DNA from: Sclerodactyla briareus | Lineage: Eukaryota > Echinodermata > Holothuroidea > Dendrochirotida > Sclerodactylidae | NCBI GenBank assembly: GCA_026419785.1 | Contig: JAODTK010003943.1 | Coordinates: 62,001-126,000 of the forward strand | Direction of reading: 5' to 3' | Length of the DNA: 64,000 nucleotides | Part shown: positions 9,846-21,179 of the stretch, one piece after another | Layout of the letters: every line of letters starts with the position of its first letter | Numbering within the stretch: position 1 is the first letter of the stretch | Translations under genes and position numbers: made by a program | The notes under the pieces: model-generated | What the model was told of the DNA's origin: nothing | Seen by the model: only the letters and a program-made list of their open reading frames with translations | The model's database searches: none

Positions 9846-11730
9846 AAAAACCAAGGGTGTTGATATTTTTATGTCTTCATATTTTTGGTGCGTTTGGCAT
9901 ATCGAAATTAAACAGCGTTCTGCCTTCTTCCACAACCTTAGGCCTACCCAATTTACCGCAGGTCACATTTTCTCGGGATAACCAGTGCGCCTACTCCTCA
10001 GTGTCATGAAAGTAAATGCTCCATTCCTCGTCAGGTTCGAGACATAGGCTGCTTGTACGAGTAGTAGCGACAACCACGCTTGGATCCATTCCATTTACTG
10101 TGCGACACAGGGCAGTGTTTTCACAGTGTAGGTGGTACAAAGCAGCGTTTTCACGTCCTGCGTGCCTAATTTAGTACTAGGAGGAAGAGGAAAATAAGGA
10201 CTGAAATTGGTCAAGGATCGGAGTATTGGTAAGGAATCTGGTGCCTAGTTGTATTCGAGAATTGTCAATCCAGAATCAAATTTGGGATATCGTCTAGTTA
10301 GGTCTGTGAATCACAGCACACCTTGATCACACAGGACAATGGTTCCATATACAGAGTTGGGCCCGGGTGCCGTCGATTAGGTGACTTCCATGGGTAGTCA
10401 GGTAGTGCAGTTGTACGAGATATGTAAAATAGAGTGGATTATTCTTCCATTGATCGAAAATTTAAAAAAGAGTAACTTCACCCGCCACTCCTTACTTTTA
10501 GTCAGATTGTATTCTGTCGTTTCAAACCCCTATAATCCCCTCCCCTTGAAGACCATGTGATACAAATTAGTATAATTTTTTTACAGAACACTTTTCACGT
10601 TATTGAGAAACTTGCAGACTACAAGATCTTATTTCAAGGCTGGGAACAGGCAGGATGGACACTCGTGGAGTGCCGTTTCGGCATCTGGATGATTGTGAAT
10701 GCTCAAAAATTCATGTACGCTCGCGTCAACCGATCTGGCGCGCCGTGCTTAGATAGTAATCCACCATTATCCGCTCCTGCTTAGCCCCCAAAGCCCCCCC
10801 CCAACCCAAATGGGACTCTAACCTCGACCGGTGTGTGTGTGTGGGGGGGGGGGGGGGGCGGGGAACATGACAACACCCTCTTGCGAGGACTTTTCCCGAG
10901 GACTTGACAACGGGTTCTCGCGAAAATGAAAACATCGTCAAACTGCCCCTCATACACTATGGGTGTTGAAATTATAATGTCCAACAAAACTTCTTTCTAT
11001 TTTGTTCAGTGTTTGTTTTATGTCTTAATCTATTGTATACTTGCGAGGATTTGATAAAACCATCATTCCCCTCGAGATCACACACTAAATGAGGACTTGT
11101 TACAAATCTTAAGGACTGTATGTAGTGGGTGTGCCGTGCCTTCGCGTGTACCAGAATGGTGAATGGTTTCCGCAAATATCTCCAGATAGGAGTGGCCACG
11201 AATATGGTCAAAAATCTCACACCTCTGAACAGTCACAAAACACAAGTTTTCTCTACGAGGAAGTCATCGGAATGGAATTAAGGGCAGGCGGCATGCCGGG
11301 GAAAACTTTTCATTTCACAAATTTTTACTAATTACTAAGATATTGGCAGATTACAAATGGTGAATGGTCTCGGTTGTTGCAAGAGGCACAAATATGCCAG
11401 AAATATCAGCCGAAAAAGTACCAAAAATGTTATTTTTGGTTTGTTGTGGAGGCGCGGGACTTTTTCAATTGCGGAATTTATAAAATGTATTCTTTTAATA
11501 TTTTCAGAATTCGACAAATGAATGGTTTCAAATTCGAGAGCACGGTACAATTATAAAATTCATGGGGGGGTCCTAGCCCGAGATGCTTGGAAAATTCCCT
11601 GAAATTAGTAATAACGTTAGGATTTGCATTGTGATTAGCGATTATTCGATAATTCTGTAAGATCATTACTTTAGGTTTCTAAGAGCCGACTACACTCTTT
11701 AGCAGTGGGATTTGTTGCGAGATATTGCAT
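9846..11730. other. No gene seen; simple repeats inside
   Basis: Contains (GT)6 directly joined to G16 at 10831-10858. A weak ~200-bp spaced repeat is marked by 'aatggtgaatggt' at about 11154 and 11357, with a relic at about 11515. The exon-like frame at 10557-10784 has a polypyrimidine/acag before it but no recognised domain. Confidence 0.4.
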
Positions 11731-11732
11731 AC

Positions 11733-11898
11733 AGGACGTGTGAAAGACTACAAATAGCCACAAAAAGAATTGTAAGGAACGGGAAACATGCTCGTTTGGA
11801 ACACTGACATACATACTGGTGCTTTCTATTATTACGACTCCAAGGACGTGTGACACACAAGTAACACAAAACGAATTGTAAGGAACGGGAAACATGCC
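11733..11898. repeat. ~108-bp tandem duplication
   Basis: Two copies of 'aggacgtgtga...acaaaa-gaattgtaaggaacgggaaacatg', starting near 11733 and 11843. The block gaattgtaaggaacgggaaa is identical in both. Confidence 0.7.
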
Positions 11899-11990
11899 TG
11901 GTTGAACTTTCATACTCTGTCGACGCCAGTATTTAAATTCGCCGTCAGAGATCCTAAGAGAACTGAACTGCATGATACGAAATATTGAAT

Positions 11991-12050
11991 AATATATATA
12001 TATTATATATATATATATAATATATATATATATTATATAGATATATATAT
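11991..12050. repeat. (AT)n microsatellite at the 3' end of the Penelope-like element
   Basis: About 60 bp of (AT)n with slight interruptions. It begins immediately beyond the 3' end of the minus-strand Penelope-like element, a typical neighbour for such 3' ends. Confidence 0.8.
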
Positions 12051-12245
12051 CATTTCTATAAGATACAAGAAAATTAAGGGAACACAACTTGAACTGACAC
12101 CAATATATTCGAAAGGTTTCGGTCATTCGACCTTGTTCAGTTGGCGTAAATACCGTTATATTGAAACCTATACAGATAGAATACATCAGGCCAGTTACAG
12201 GGCTACGAGGCATAATTGACCCGCTTCTTAGGGGTAATTCATTTC

Positions 12246-12560
12246 TTTTGTAGACCGTTAGGGTGCAGTACGTAATTGTGCTGTCCAATTGGGGATTTCA
12301 CGGGGAGAATCTCGTAGTGAGTCTGCGTTGTTCATGATGTGTTCAATAGCAAGGAAACGAAACCTCGGACAATTAATGACAGTTTTGGTTAAAATGTGTT
12401 GCCACTTTACATGTTCTTTTATTAGTTCAGTGGACTTGTGATGCGAAATCGAAACTTTCAAGCTCCGTGGATTGGTAGATCCGACAATTACGGACCATTG
12501 CATTTTCTACTTGTATGAGATAATTACAACATCTTAGTATTGCAGTTCTCAATTGTTTAA
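12246..12560 (-). pseudogene. GIY-YIG endonuclease part of the Penelope-like element
   Basis: On the minus strand I read CNYLIQ (about 12530), then VGSTNPRSLKV-ISHHKS (about 12480-12425) in one frame, THFNQNCH (about 12395) in another, and F-AIEHIMNNADSLRD-SPRE (about 12350-12300). This follows the GIY-YIG pattern of Penelope-like elements: a YLIQC-like strand, Y-V-G-S-T, an Arg-rich helix ending in H, then HFN and a final RE/W. The second aromatic of the signature is damaged. The nuclease would nick target DNA for reverse transcription; this copy looks inactive because of frameshifts. Confidence 0.65.
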
Positions 12561-12689
12561 TTACAAGAATAGCGGTCTGTGGCTGGAGGCGAACTGATGA
12601 GTACGGAATCATGGGAATAGTCCATGACATAGGTAACATTCCTCAGACAATGTGACGTACCCCACATTAGTATTGAGGCAGGAGGATGG

Positions 12690-14334
12690 ATTTCACTTAA
12701 ATTAGAGGGCTGCTAGTAGTGCTTTTAGATCTTGGTTTGCGTTATGAGCAGTATAATCAAACCTGCGGGAAAGATTTATTTCAAGGATGGGGAGTTGAAA
12801 GCAAGTGGATGTGTTTTCTGAGTACTTCAGAGATTTGGTAGCTGGGTGTTGGGCCAGTCAACCACAAGTGGATACAGCTTACGAGAGCTTTAGGCTTGGA
12901 TTTTGGAGGTCTTCCTCTGTTAAGCATGGGGTGGCACGGCCTGATGAAATTGCCTGTCAAAAAAAAACGACTTTGGGACGAGAATTTTGGTTGACAAGGT
13001 TATGCTTGTATCGACCACCAGCGGCGCGTATAGGTTCATTCATTAGAGGAACAAAAGGGAAAAAAGTACGCGCGGCACGCACAACGCAATAGGTAAGGCC
13101 ACTCCATAGGGATTGCATCCAGCGTGTGAGTGGGGTGAGATTACTATGGGGAGGTAAAGATGGCTATCAGCGGGTTTGACATAAACATCAGTTTCAAGAA
13201 AACCATTTTAAATGTGAATAGTTACATCCAATACATATCAGTATAAAAGGTAAACGAGTGCAAATTGGCTGTTATTATGCATTAAGCATAGGTGGACAGC
13301 CTCAGTGATGCAGTCAGTGGAGGGGAAATGTGTTATCCCTCTTGTCAAGATATTTAGCACAAACAGGTATTCCTAAGGATTATTGTCGATATTCGGAAAC
13401 ATGGCTACCACATCCCACGAAACTAGTATGGTGTCTTCAGAAGGGTCCCTATTTATTGACCTTCTTTATTTGTAAAGGGGGGTCGGTAGTATCCTAAATA
13501 GGGAGGGCAATTTTTGAGCAAGGAGCTTAAGGTAAAATTGGTAAAGGCTGACAATCGTTCAATCGCCTGTAACACAACAAGAAGTAATGAGTCTAACGGA
13601 GGTTACCTTCTTTGTGCGTTTTAATGTTACCGTAAGCAAAGCCGGGTTAGACTCCACGTCTGTCAGCCAGTGGTAGAATCCATGGCCATTAGTTGTCTCC
13701 TCATCAACCACCTTTGCCCAGTGTAGCCACTCCTCAGCAAGAGTATTGTAGTGGACCTGGTTCGTGAGCTGCTCTTCCATCTTATGCCGGTATTCTTCTC
13801 TGTCCATGTGACGCGAAACTGAACTTTGTCTTGTTATCAGGATGATGCGGTTCGTCTCGTTTAGACTTCTAATGGCAGCTCTTCCATTCACGGTGAGGTT
13901 ATCTTTTGGTTTTATAGTATATATCTAGTATTTCGGGATTGAGGACATTGAGCGCATACGTTGTATTTAGGAAGAAAAACTCTACGTGCAGGAAGTTGGT
14001 GATTTCGTGGCATCCAGGAACTCGTAGAAAGGACTTCTGGAAAAGGTGACGGTATTGCCTAGTCATTCGTCAGCGTTTTGCCGTGGAAGTGGACAGCAAG
14101 CTGAATGCGTCTCTCGAACCGCCAGATCTTAATTGGTTTTGAGCCAATTGACATCTTTAGGTGCGGGGCAAAATGAAGGACCTGTGGAAACGAAGATGGC
14201 CTTCGGCACTCGAGCGATGTCTGCACGGGACAGAGTAAAGTAATGGGTTTCAGATAAGGCCAAAGGACGAGGGTGGGGTTACCGTCGTCAGAATGCTCAG
14301 TATGACTGTAGTAAGCCTGGACAGTTCTGTCCAC
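12690..14334 (-). pseudogene. Reverse-transcriptase part of the Penelope-like element, catalytic core deleted
   Basis: Blocks read on the minus strand, in order: FERRIQLAVHFHGK (about 14130-14085), NGRAAIRSLNETNRIIL (about 13887-13838), MDREEYRHKMEEQL (about 13808-13767), LVSWDVVAMFPNID (about 13428-13385), STDCITEAVHLCL-NNSQF (about 13325-13268), ETDVYVKPADSHLYLP (about 13200-13151), THTLDAIPYGVAL (about 13130-13090), EVLRKH (about 12820) and DLKALLAAL (about 12735-12708). These are the conserved segments of Penelope-type reverse transcriptases. Only about 70 bp separate 'NNSQF' from 'ETDVYVK', where the family normally has well over a hundred residues including the GTAMG and catalytic DD motifs. 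That part is deleted. The element is therefore dead as read. Confidence 0.75.
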
Positions 14335-14344
14335 TTTTTCGGAG

Positions 14345-15228
14345 GGTTTCCTGTTTTCTTAAATCTTCTGGTTTCGCCTTTGTGATAGGAAATTGGAGAG
14401 ACGATATCGACAGTCGGATGCAATTTACTGCCTTCAGGGTTCCTTGCGAGCAGTTAGGCGAGGAGTTTTATATGTGACGTATATTCGTTTATAGAATATA
14501 TGTCATTTAGTATAATATATATATATATATAATCTTACAGTTTAAAGGGCACCCGAAATACATGCTCAGTTGTAGTAATCCTGTCATCGTGCCCTTCCGA
14601 TGATTATGTCCATGGCCCTCTTAGATGATATTACACTTTCCATGAAAAAATGTTTCCTCGGTGGGGTTGTCGTATAGTTATTCGAAGACCTCCTCTCCAT
14701 TACTAAGCAGGCTGTAATATTCATCCGGTCACTTAGGTCGGTGATTAGTCTACATGGGCTTATAATTATTCCCACATAGGCTTATAAATCGACCGGGCGC
14801 CACGTCTATCTTGTTTTCGCTTTGGAATCGTTTAGTACGGAACAGAGCTTTCCGATTGTCCCACATTGTTTATCTTCGTACTGCGTGTTTACTGAACAGT
14901 TGCATTGCAAACTTCCCCGTATCCTATTGTTCGCTATAGCCGAGTCTACTTCCTGGGTATAATATTTCGTCTGCCTCGTCGGGTGTTGTTACTAATTTAG
15001 TGAGCCAGCACCTCAATCTCATTGGGTCGGGCGCTGGTGATGCAAGTGGCAATCGTCGATCTCCTATTCATGGTATCTCATATATTGCACGGTGGTAGGG
15101 GTTACTCTACCAAAAGCACGCGAAAAGAGGTGGGCTCATCAGCAGGGAACTCCCGAATCGCGGGATGCAGGAGAAGAAAAACTAAACGACAGTACTCCCG
15201 TCTTAAAAAGTTTTTTAAATACGCCGGG
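14345..15228. other. No gene seen
   Basis: Contains (AT)n at 14511-14532. It may include the 5' end of the Penelope-like element, but no further conserved block was recognised. Confidence 0.4.
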
Positions 15229-15412
15229 CATATCTATCTGTCTATCTATCTATTATCTATCTATCTATCATCTATCTTATATATCTATCTATCTATCTAT
15301 CTATATCGATCTATCTATCTATCTATCTATCTAACTATATATTTCTCTTTTAAATCTATCTATCTGTCGATCGGTCGATCGAACGATCTGTCTGTCTGTC
15401 TGTCTTACGTCT
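15229..15412. repeat. (TATC)n / (TGTC)n microsatellite
   Basis: Interrupted TATC units at about 15229-15346, then GATC/TCGA and TGTC units to about 15404. Long open frames over this stretch are repeat artefacts. Confidence 0.9.
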
Positions 15413-16055
15413 TACCGCCTGTCGTTGTCTGTCTGTCTCAATTGTTGGTTGGCTCACCAATGTTCATATTGATGGATGTACCAAAACTTCGATCGCTTGA
15501 GCCTTGTTCATTGTCTGATGGGGCATTTGACCTATGGGAGGCGGGCTAGGAGGTCTGCGTCAAATGGTAACAAAGGGGCATGATAGGATATTGTGTGTGA
15601 AATGCGAAAATGCTATTCTATGAGAACATATTAGAATTCTGGGAATCTGTGATGTTTGGGTGTCTCTTAAGGATGAGAGCGCGTGGTATGCAGGTCGCTG
15701 ACCCACTTTATGCTCCGGCCATCCTTCGTGTTGTACTAATAACGGATATCAGCGTATCGTATAACGACAGGGTAAGGGTACGACTATGACAGTCTAGTAA
15801 CAGAAGAACAATAACACAAAATGTCAATAATAGGTTGTGATCTTCTTAGCACTAGTATTTAGCAGAATACTATCAACAATTCAAAGCAGTGTTTAGTTGT
15901 ACCGTGGTTACAAGGCTTATGTTTGTTTACTTTTCCCATTCCTTTCTGCAATACAGTTTGGTAAGCAATGACTGTCATTATTTGAATACGCGCTCACCGT
16001 CATCCGAGTAGCGTAAGTTTCTAGGTGCGCGTTTGTTCTCTGTTTGCTCAGAATT
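15413..16055. other. No gene seen
   Basis: Unremarkable sequence between the microsatellite and the ACGA-rich array. If the Harbinger element starts here, its terminal inverted repeat was not found. Confidence 0.35.
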
Positions 16056-16059
16056 ATGG

Positions 16060-16330
16060 CCCGCCCCACTTCACGATGTTAACCACGATGTATAACGAGC
16101 TTGGTTGACCGTAGTTAGTCACTAAGAGAATCCAAGAAATTCCTGAACATCTAATCTGTGTACTAGTAATCACTAGTCACAAGAGCACAATACGAACTTC
16201 GTTCGAGCCTACCACGAGAATGCACGTTTTGACTACGAGACAGCACGACCTTCAAAAGACGACCATCGACACGTACTTAATACCAAGCTTAGTACGCTCT
16301 CTACGCGTTCAACACGACCAAGCCACGATG
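16060..16330 (+). repeat. ACGA/CACGA motif array, putative Harbinger subterminal region (left)
   Basis: Over about 270 bp the tetramer ACGA (often CACGA) recurs on the plus strand in clusters with 10-14 bp spacing, notably 16071-16100 and 16218-16275. The same motif in the same kind of spacing occurs on the minus strand at 27590-27785, upstream of the accessory gene. I infer mirrored subterminal arrays of one transposon. Such arrays are known as transposase-binding sites in several DNA transposon families. Confidence 0.4.
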
Positions 16331-16482
16331 TTACGTTTGATTGCACTTCTGCGGCCCGATGTTCAACAGGCCAAAATTGGCGTACTATTGGTAATGTGAC
16401 AAGTGCGTTAAGCTACCAAACAGTAGGGATTACACTGGCAGCAACAGGCAGACCGACAGTACTGCTGACTGCAAGTTACAGA

Positions 16483-18460
16483 ATGCGTAGTCACCGTCGT
16501 CGTTACGGCCGTCACCTTGCTCAAACGAAGGCGCTGGCGGTAGAGAAGATGAGAGAGAAGCAACGCAGGCGCAAGATCAACGTAAGATGTGGGTGAGGGA
16601 CGTGGCTCTCGGAGCATGGATTCTATGAAGGTTGATGCCAGGAGAGGGCGCGGGAGATAGGTCTGACTCCAGAATTTCGCCTGCGGATGGATCCGACCTT
16701 CGTTCTGGAGCTTCTGGAACGCATTAGCCAAGGATTGAACGGGTAGTGACGTTCATGAGGCAACCCCTGGAGCCAGCTCTGCGCTTAGCCATCACTCTCC
16801 GCTACCTCGCGACGGGCGACCCCTACAAGGCCCTCGAGTTGGATTCAGAGTCTCCACCGGACACCATATCAGGATAGTCCCCGCGACCTGCAACGCCATT
16901 TGACGGCAGCAGCGTACAGAGAGAGTCTCTAAAGGTTATAACATTTGTTATTAGGCTACATGTTCAATTGGCATTGGCTAGATGAAATCATCTTTAGTAT
17001 TATTGTTATTAGTGTGCTGTTCCTATCAGTCGCTTTCCAACACGAAAAAATGCGGTCTTTAAGCGCTGAAAGTCTTTACCATGGCCATTGAACACTTGTC
17101 AACCCACACCACAGTACACGCCTCCACAAATACACCCGCCACTCAACACACACAGTCAACATAGGACTAATAATCAGCTAACGCAATGAGGACTAGTGAT
17201 AGGAACGGCTGGCGACGCCGTAGTTCCAGACCGAAGAGCGAACTCCCCGGGTTCCTGCGAATTAGGAAATGAGTGACCTCACATGTCCCCACACACACTG
17301 GGTGGAGTGAAGCAATTGGTACGAAGTACCTTGCTCAAAAGTACTAGGTGGGCTCACAACCTCTGGGTGACTAATTTGATGCCTCAACCATGTACAAGAC
17401 CACCATCCTCTCTATTATATAGAATATCACAATTTCAGTGTCCATCAACACCAGACGAATGGAGAGCAGTGGCACAAAAGTTTTCGGACAGAGGAACTTC
17501 CACAAGCCTCAGGGCCCTGACGGCAAACAGTGCCAAGCGCCGGGTGGTCGAGGTCTGTGTACTCCAGCTACAACAGCTTTCACAGCATCGTCCTCATGGC
17601 CCTTGTGGATAGCCAGTACCGATTCCCGTATGTGGATGAGGGGGCAAATGGGGGGTAAGCAAAATTTCGAATTGTAGTTAATAAGTTCAGGGGTTTTTTT
17701 TTTTTTTTTGGTTTTATTTGTTGTGAAGTTTCTGATGACTGCAGTGATTAATTCCCACGTAAATAATATGCACTGTGGTAAATAGGAATTCATATTTTTT
17801 TTTCTTTTTTTAGATCATCTGATGGAGGCATTTTCTCCGACACCGCGTTGCAGATGCCCTGGAAAATAACACCCTTGGTGTGCCCCAGGCCAGCACCATT
17901 CTCGAATGAATGACCAACCGCTGCCATATTCCATCGTAGCAGATGACGCTTTTCCCCTCAGAACGTGGTGATGAAAACCATACCCACAGAGGAGGATGTC
18001 GCGGCAACAGCGGATCTACAACTATCGCCTATCAGCATACTCGCACATAGGTAATTATTTTACCTGTGCACAGCCAATGTGCATGTCACTGTGTGAACAT
18101 TTCTATGAATAGGTAACATTTTCGAATGGCTCAGGAGACAAAGAACGTGGATACAATAGTGCTCGCTGCATGGTGTCCTTTACAATCGCCCCTTGAGGAC
18201 TAGGTTCCGCGTGCCATCATCAATTTGACTGACCGCGAAGACTCATTGACACCACGACATCATCCCAGGCACTTGGAGGGACGAGGGGTGTCTGGACTGG
18301 GCTCGAGGCTCTGCGCGGGAACACATCAATGCGTGCTGCTAAGGTGGTACGAGACTACCAACTAGCAAACTACACTAGTGGAGTGGGCAGCGTTCCGTGG
18401 CAGGATGCAATGATTCAGGCAAGTACATGCCATTGTCGTATCAATGATTGCTGTACATGA
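16483..18460 (+). pseudogene. PIF/Harbinger transposase (HARBI1-like), four exons, frame-broken
   Basis: Exon 1 (about 16483-16934) carries an Arg/Lys-rich start, then WVRDVALGAW (about 16585), LRMDP (16681), LELLERI and LAITLRYLATGD (about 16785). A donor AAAG|GT lies at 16934/16935. Exon 2 (17439-17654) opens after ...tttcag with CPSTPDEWRAVAQKF and carries DGK with the first catalytic Asp at 17519-17521, LVDSQYRFPYVD and GANGG before GTAAGC; the second catalytic Asp is at 17635-17637. Exon 3 (17814-18050) has SDGG, IVADDAFPL and RQQRIYNYRLS, then |GTAATT. Exon 4 (about 18113-18460) has KNVDTIVLAA, a DIIPGTWR-like stretch and AAKVVRDY ... VPWQDAMI near the end. The block order and spacing match Harbinger transposases, which cut and paste via a DDE nuclease. 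The third acidic residue (VENAFG motif) falls at the damaged exon 3/4 junction. Several frameshifts and stops are present. Length is close to full. Confidence 0.85.
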
Positions 18461-18610
18461 AACTGGAGTAGTCGTGGACTTGGAAAACCCTAAGAACTGG
18501 GATTTGGTTTGTGGGATTTCTTTCAAATAAAACCTGGCCCGGTATTCTACATTCATTAGTTCAACTTGCTATGCGGTTGAGTGGATTGGCTATTAGAATC
18601 GGAGTGTGCT

Positions 18611-18667
18611 CTATCTATCTACATCATCTATCTATCTATCTATCTATCTTATCTATCTATCATCTAT
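18611..18667. repeat. (TATC)n microsatellite
   Basis: Interrupted TATC units placed directly before the first copy of the 67-bp direct repeat that opens the next array. Confidence 0.9.
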
Positions 18668-20190
18668 CCAGTGTGTCAACAATTGCCTTTTTGGCCCCTA
18701 AACATTCTATGAGGATGTCGACCAAACTTGGACTCTTAGTGTTTCTTGACCCATGGGACATGTCTGACCTTGTGTGAAATTTAAAAATGTATCTCCTCCT
18801 ACAAATTGTGGTGCACAGCGATGTTCGGTCATAATGATGGTCTATAAGCCGTACCTTCGGGGTGTTCATGAATTTTGGTCTAGGTCCCACTTGGGCCTGT
18901 GGGCTAATTTTATGAAATTCCACAATAGTACTTTGAGATGTAATCCCTCCCACAAGCTTCATTTATTTTCTTCAAAGTACATGTAATGGTGTGGGTAGAG
19001 GGCCATTGGGGTTGTTCAGGAATTTGGGGATCAAGGCCCATATGAAATACAGTGTAAGCCCGAGGGCCCATCATGTGGAATTTTGCAGAACGCTCCTCCT
19101 CTTACAAGTTTTGTGCACAATGTGACATTCGGTCATAATGGATTGTGGGTCGACAGTCGTACCTTCCGGGGTGTTCAGGAATTTTTGATCCAAGGTCCCA
19201 CTTGGGCCCATGGCCCATTTTAGGAATCCACACATAGTACTTGAGATGAATCTTTACACAAGTTCAATGATTTTTTTTTCAAAGTTACATTAATACGCCT
19301 TGGTTAGTGGTCCATCAGGGGTGTGTGCGAACCTCTGGCTCAAGGCCCAATGTGGGCCGTAGGGCCCATCATGTTAAATCACGCAAAATGCTTCTACAAA
19401 TGTTGATGCACAAGTCAGTGTTGATGTTCGGTCATAATGACGCAGTCCAATAGCCATACCTTCAAGGTTCTCAGAATTTGGCACTTGAGAACTGTGTAGG
19501 ACCTGAGGGCCCATAATGTGCCATCACGTAAAATGCTTCGCTGCTAACATATTTGGTGCACAGTGGCTGATGTTCGATCATAATGATGGAATAGCCATAC
19601 CTACAGGCTTTTCAGTATTTTTGGTCCGAGGATCCACTCGGGCCTACAGCCTATCTTTATCCAGTGTGTCAACAATTGCCTTTTTGGCCCCTAAACATTC
19701 TATGAGGATGTCGACCAAACTTGGACACAATGTTAATTGACCCCATGGGACATGGGTGACTTGTGAAGGTCAGGGTCCGTCAAAGGTATTAGTTTAAAGG
19801 TGCAATATAGGTCATAATGTGTATAATTTCCAAATGTATCTCCTCCTACAAAGTACATTAGATTTTCTTGAAACTGTGTCATAATGTTCCCTTTTTCAGC
19901 TGGTTGGCAGATTTGGTTGCAACATCATATAGTGTCATTAGAATTAAAACAGTAACATCCGATTGACAAGAAGCAAAACAGTCATTCTTCGATGGATGTT
20001 GATCCAACTTAGAGCCAAAGGGTAATTGAACTTTGGACGACAGCTTTGACCATGTTTAGGTCAAGGTCATGAGTCATTAAAGGGACAAAAACAGGCCATT
20101 GGGTGAAATTGCTTTTCTCTCTCAATTGGTCATTCTTTGATGGACAGGGGCCAAACTGATGGAACATGTTATCGACTCTATTGACACTTC
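18668..20190. repeat. 150/300-bp tandem array with identical flanking blocks
   Basis: Monomers are marked by 'gttcggtcataatg' near 18821, 19126, 19425 and 19570, with a relic near 19812. Two half-units share 'aggaatttgg...caaggccca...gggcccatcatg', giving ~150-bp monomers in ~300-bp dimers. The array is bracketed by a 67-bp block that is identical at 18666-18732 and 19659-19725 ('ccagtgtgtcaacaattgcc ...'). A diverged relative of the block starts at 30690. Beyond 19725 further ~300-bp relatives (about 19965 and 20120) with 'gaccatg...aggtcaaggtcat' follow. No conserved ORF. Confidence 0.75.
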
Positions 20191-20205
20191 CGTGGTATGT
20201 GAGTT

Positions 20206-20222
20206 CCCCCCCCCCCCCCCCC
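20206..20222. repeat. Poly(C)17 run
   Basis: One of the two longest G/C mononucleotide runs in the window. Confidence 0.9.
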
Positions 20223-20885
20223 ACAACACACAGTTAACGAGAATGTGATAGTTAAGATACAAATTTATTGAACTGTAAACCACAACGTTCTCCAACGTCC
20301 ACAACTTACACATAAAAAACAAAAATATATATGAAGTATGTAACGAAAAAAATCCTCATTGCCTGATGTGTCAGTGCCAGTGGCAGTGGTAGTGGCTGCT
20401 TGCTGTGGCGGTGATGACGGAGGTGGTGTTTGTTGCTACACCCAGCTGCATGTACTGCGGTCCTTGTTGTGGTGATGTGGGCAGCTGGTTTACATTGGTG
20501 GTCACAATTACAGCCTCCCCAAATTGTTTCGATTTCCTAATGTATTCTGGAGTTCCCTCAGATTTTCACTGAGCCACCACACAACACCAGGTAACGAGAA
20601 TAGAATTGTTAATTGAACGTCAATGTAATTCCTAACGCACACAAGATAAGTTAAGGTCACAACTTCATTGAACTGTTAACCACAACGCTCCCTCAACGCT
20701 AAACATAAAAACAACGATATCTATGAAGGTATGTAACGAAGAAAATCCTCATTGCCTGATGTGTCAGTGGCAGGGGTAATGGCTGCTGTGGCGGTGTGGA
20801 GGGAGGTGGTGTTTGTTGCTACACCCAGCTGCATGTACTGCGGTCCATGTTGTGGTGGGGGGCCGGTACATTGGTGGCCACTGAG
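20223..20885 (-). repeat. Tandem duplication of the accessory gene's last coding block and 3' end
   Basis: Two copies, about 20223-20573 and 20574-20885, align over 'ttgaactgt-aaccacaacg', 'aatcctcattgcctgatgtg' and 'gttgctacacccagctgcat'. On the minus strand both encode YMQLGVATNTTS ... DTSGNEDF-RYI. The upstream copy ends in a normal stop after RYIPS; the outer copy has lost its frame. Differences are mostly indels. Confidence 0.65.
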
Positions 20886-21179
20886 GGGCTAACTGTTGTA
20901 GGTAGTGCGATGGACTGGTAGCTGGGGGCGCTCTGTGGTAACCATAGCCCGGTTGGCGCCAGGTGTTGCCGGAGTTGGTGCCGTAATCATCGGGTGGTCC
21001 GGTGCTGGTTGTCGATATCCCATGGACTGTGATGGCGTAGAGTAATTCCGGACAACCAGCAAGATAGTCTTAAACGTCGTGCCAAAGCTCTTCGGGATTC
21101 GCCTCATACTGTAGATGAACTGCGTGGAAGTGTCGACCTCGGGAGAAGTCAGGCACGGTTGTGGGTTGAATGGCGTCAA
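20730..21179 (-). pseudogene. Harbinger accessory protein, C-terminal part (BESS-like)
   Basis: Minus-strand coding sequence reads a BESS-like block, TQFIYSMRRIPKSF-TTFKTILLV (about 21125-21050), then a Pro/Gln/Thr-rich tail, then (after one frame change) YMQLGVATNTTSLHTA and SGNEDFLRYIPS with a stop near 20730. BESS motifs are short protein-interaction helices that often follow MADF/Myb-type DNA-binding domains, and Harbinger transposons carry a second gene of that type, which helps bring the transposase to DNA in the nucleus. I infer that this is the 3' exon of the gene whose 5' part lies at 26879-27502 on the same strand. Between them lie inserted repeats, and no middle exon was recognised. 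The G-rich repeat at 21160-21310 abuts its upstream edge. Confidence 0.5.

Larger units (their letters stand above)
12051..14340 (-). mobile_element. Penelope-like retroelement, degraded
   Basis: One retroelement on the minus strand. N-terminal region at about 14334-13770, reverse-transcriptase blocks 13810-13280, post-catalytic blocks 13200-12700, GIY-YIG endonuclease region 12560-12246, then a 3' untranslated end with 'gaacaaggtcgaatgaccgaaac' phrasing before the (AT)n tract. Penelope-like elements combine a telomerase-like reverse transcriptase with a C-terminal GIY-YIG nuclease, and this order is kept. Many frameshifts and stops are present, and the catalytic centre of the reverse transcriptase is missing. 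Confidence 0.75.

Noticed and set aside
15022..15549. 175-codon plus-strand frame rich in Tyr/Ile/Ser
   Set aside because: Encoded largely by the (TATC)n microsatellite.
16408..16731. 107-codon minus-strand frame
   Set aside because: Shadow of exon 1 of the Harbinger transposase.
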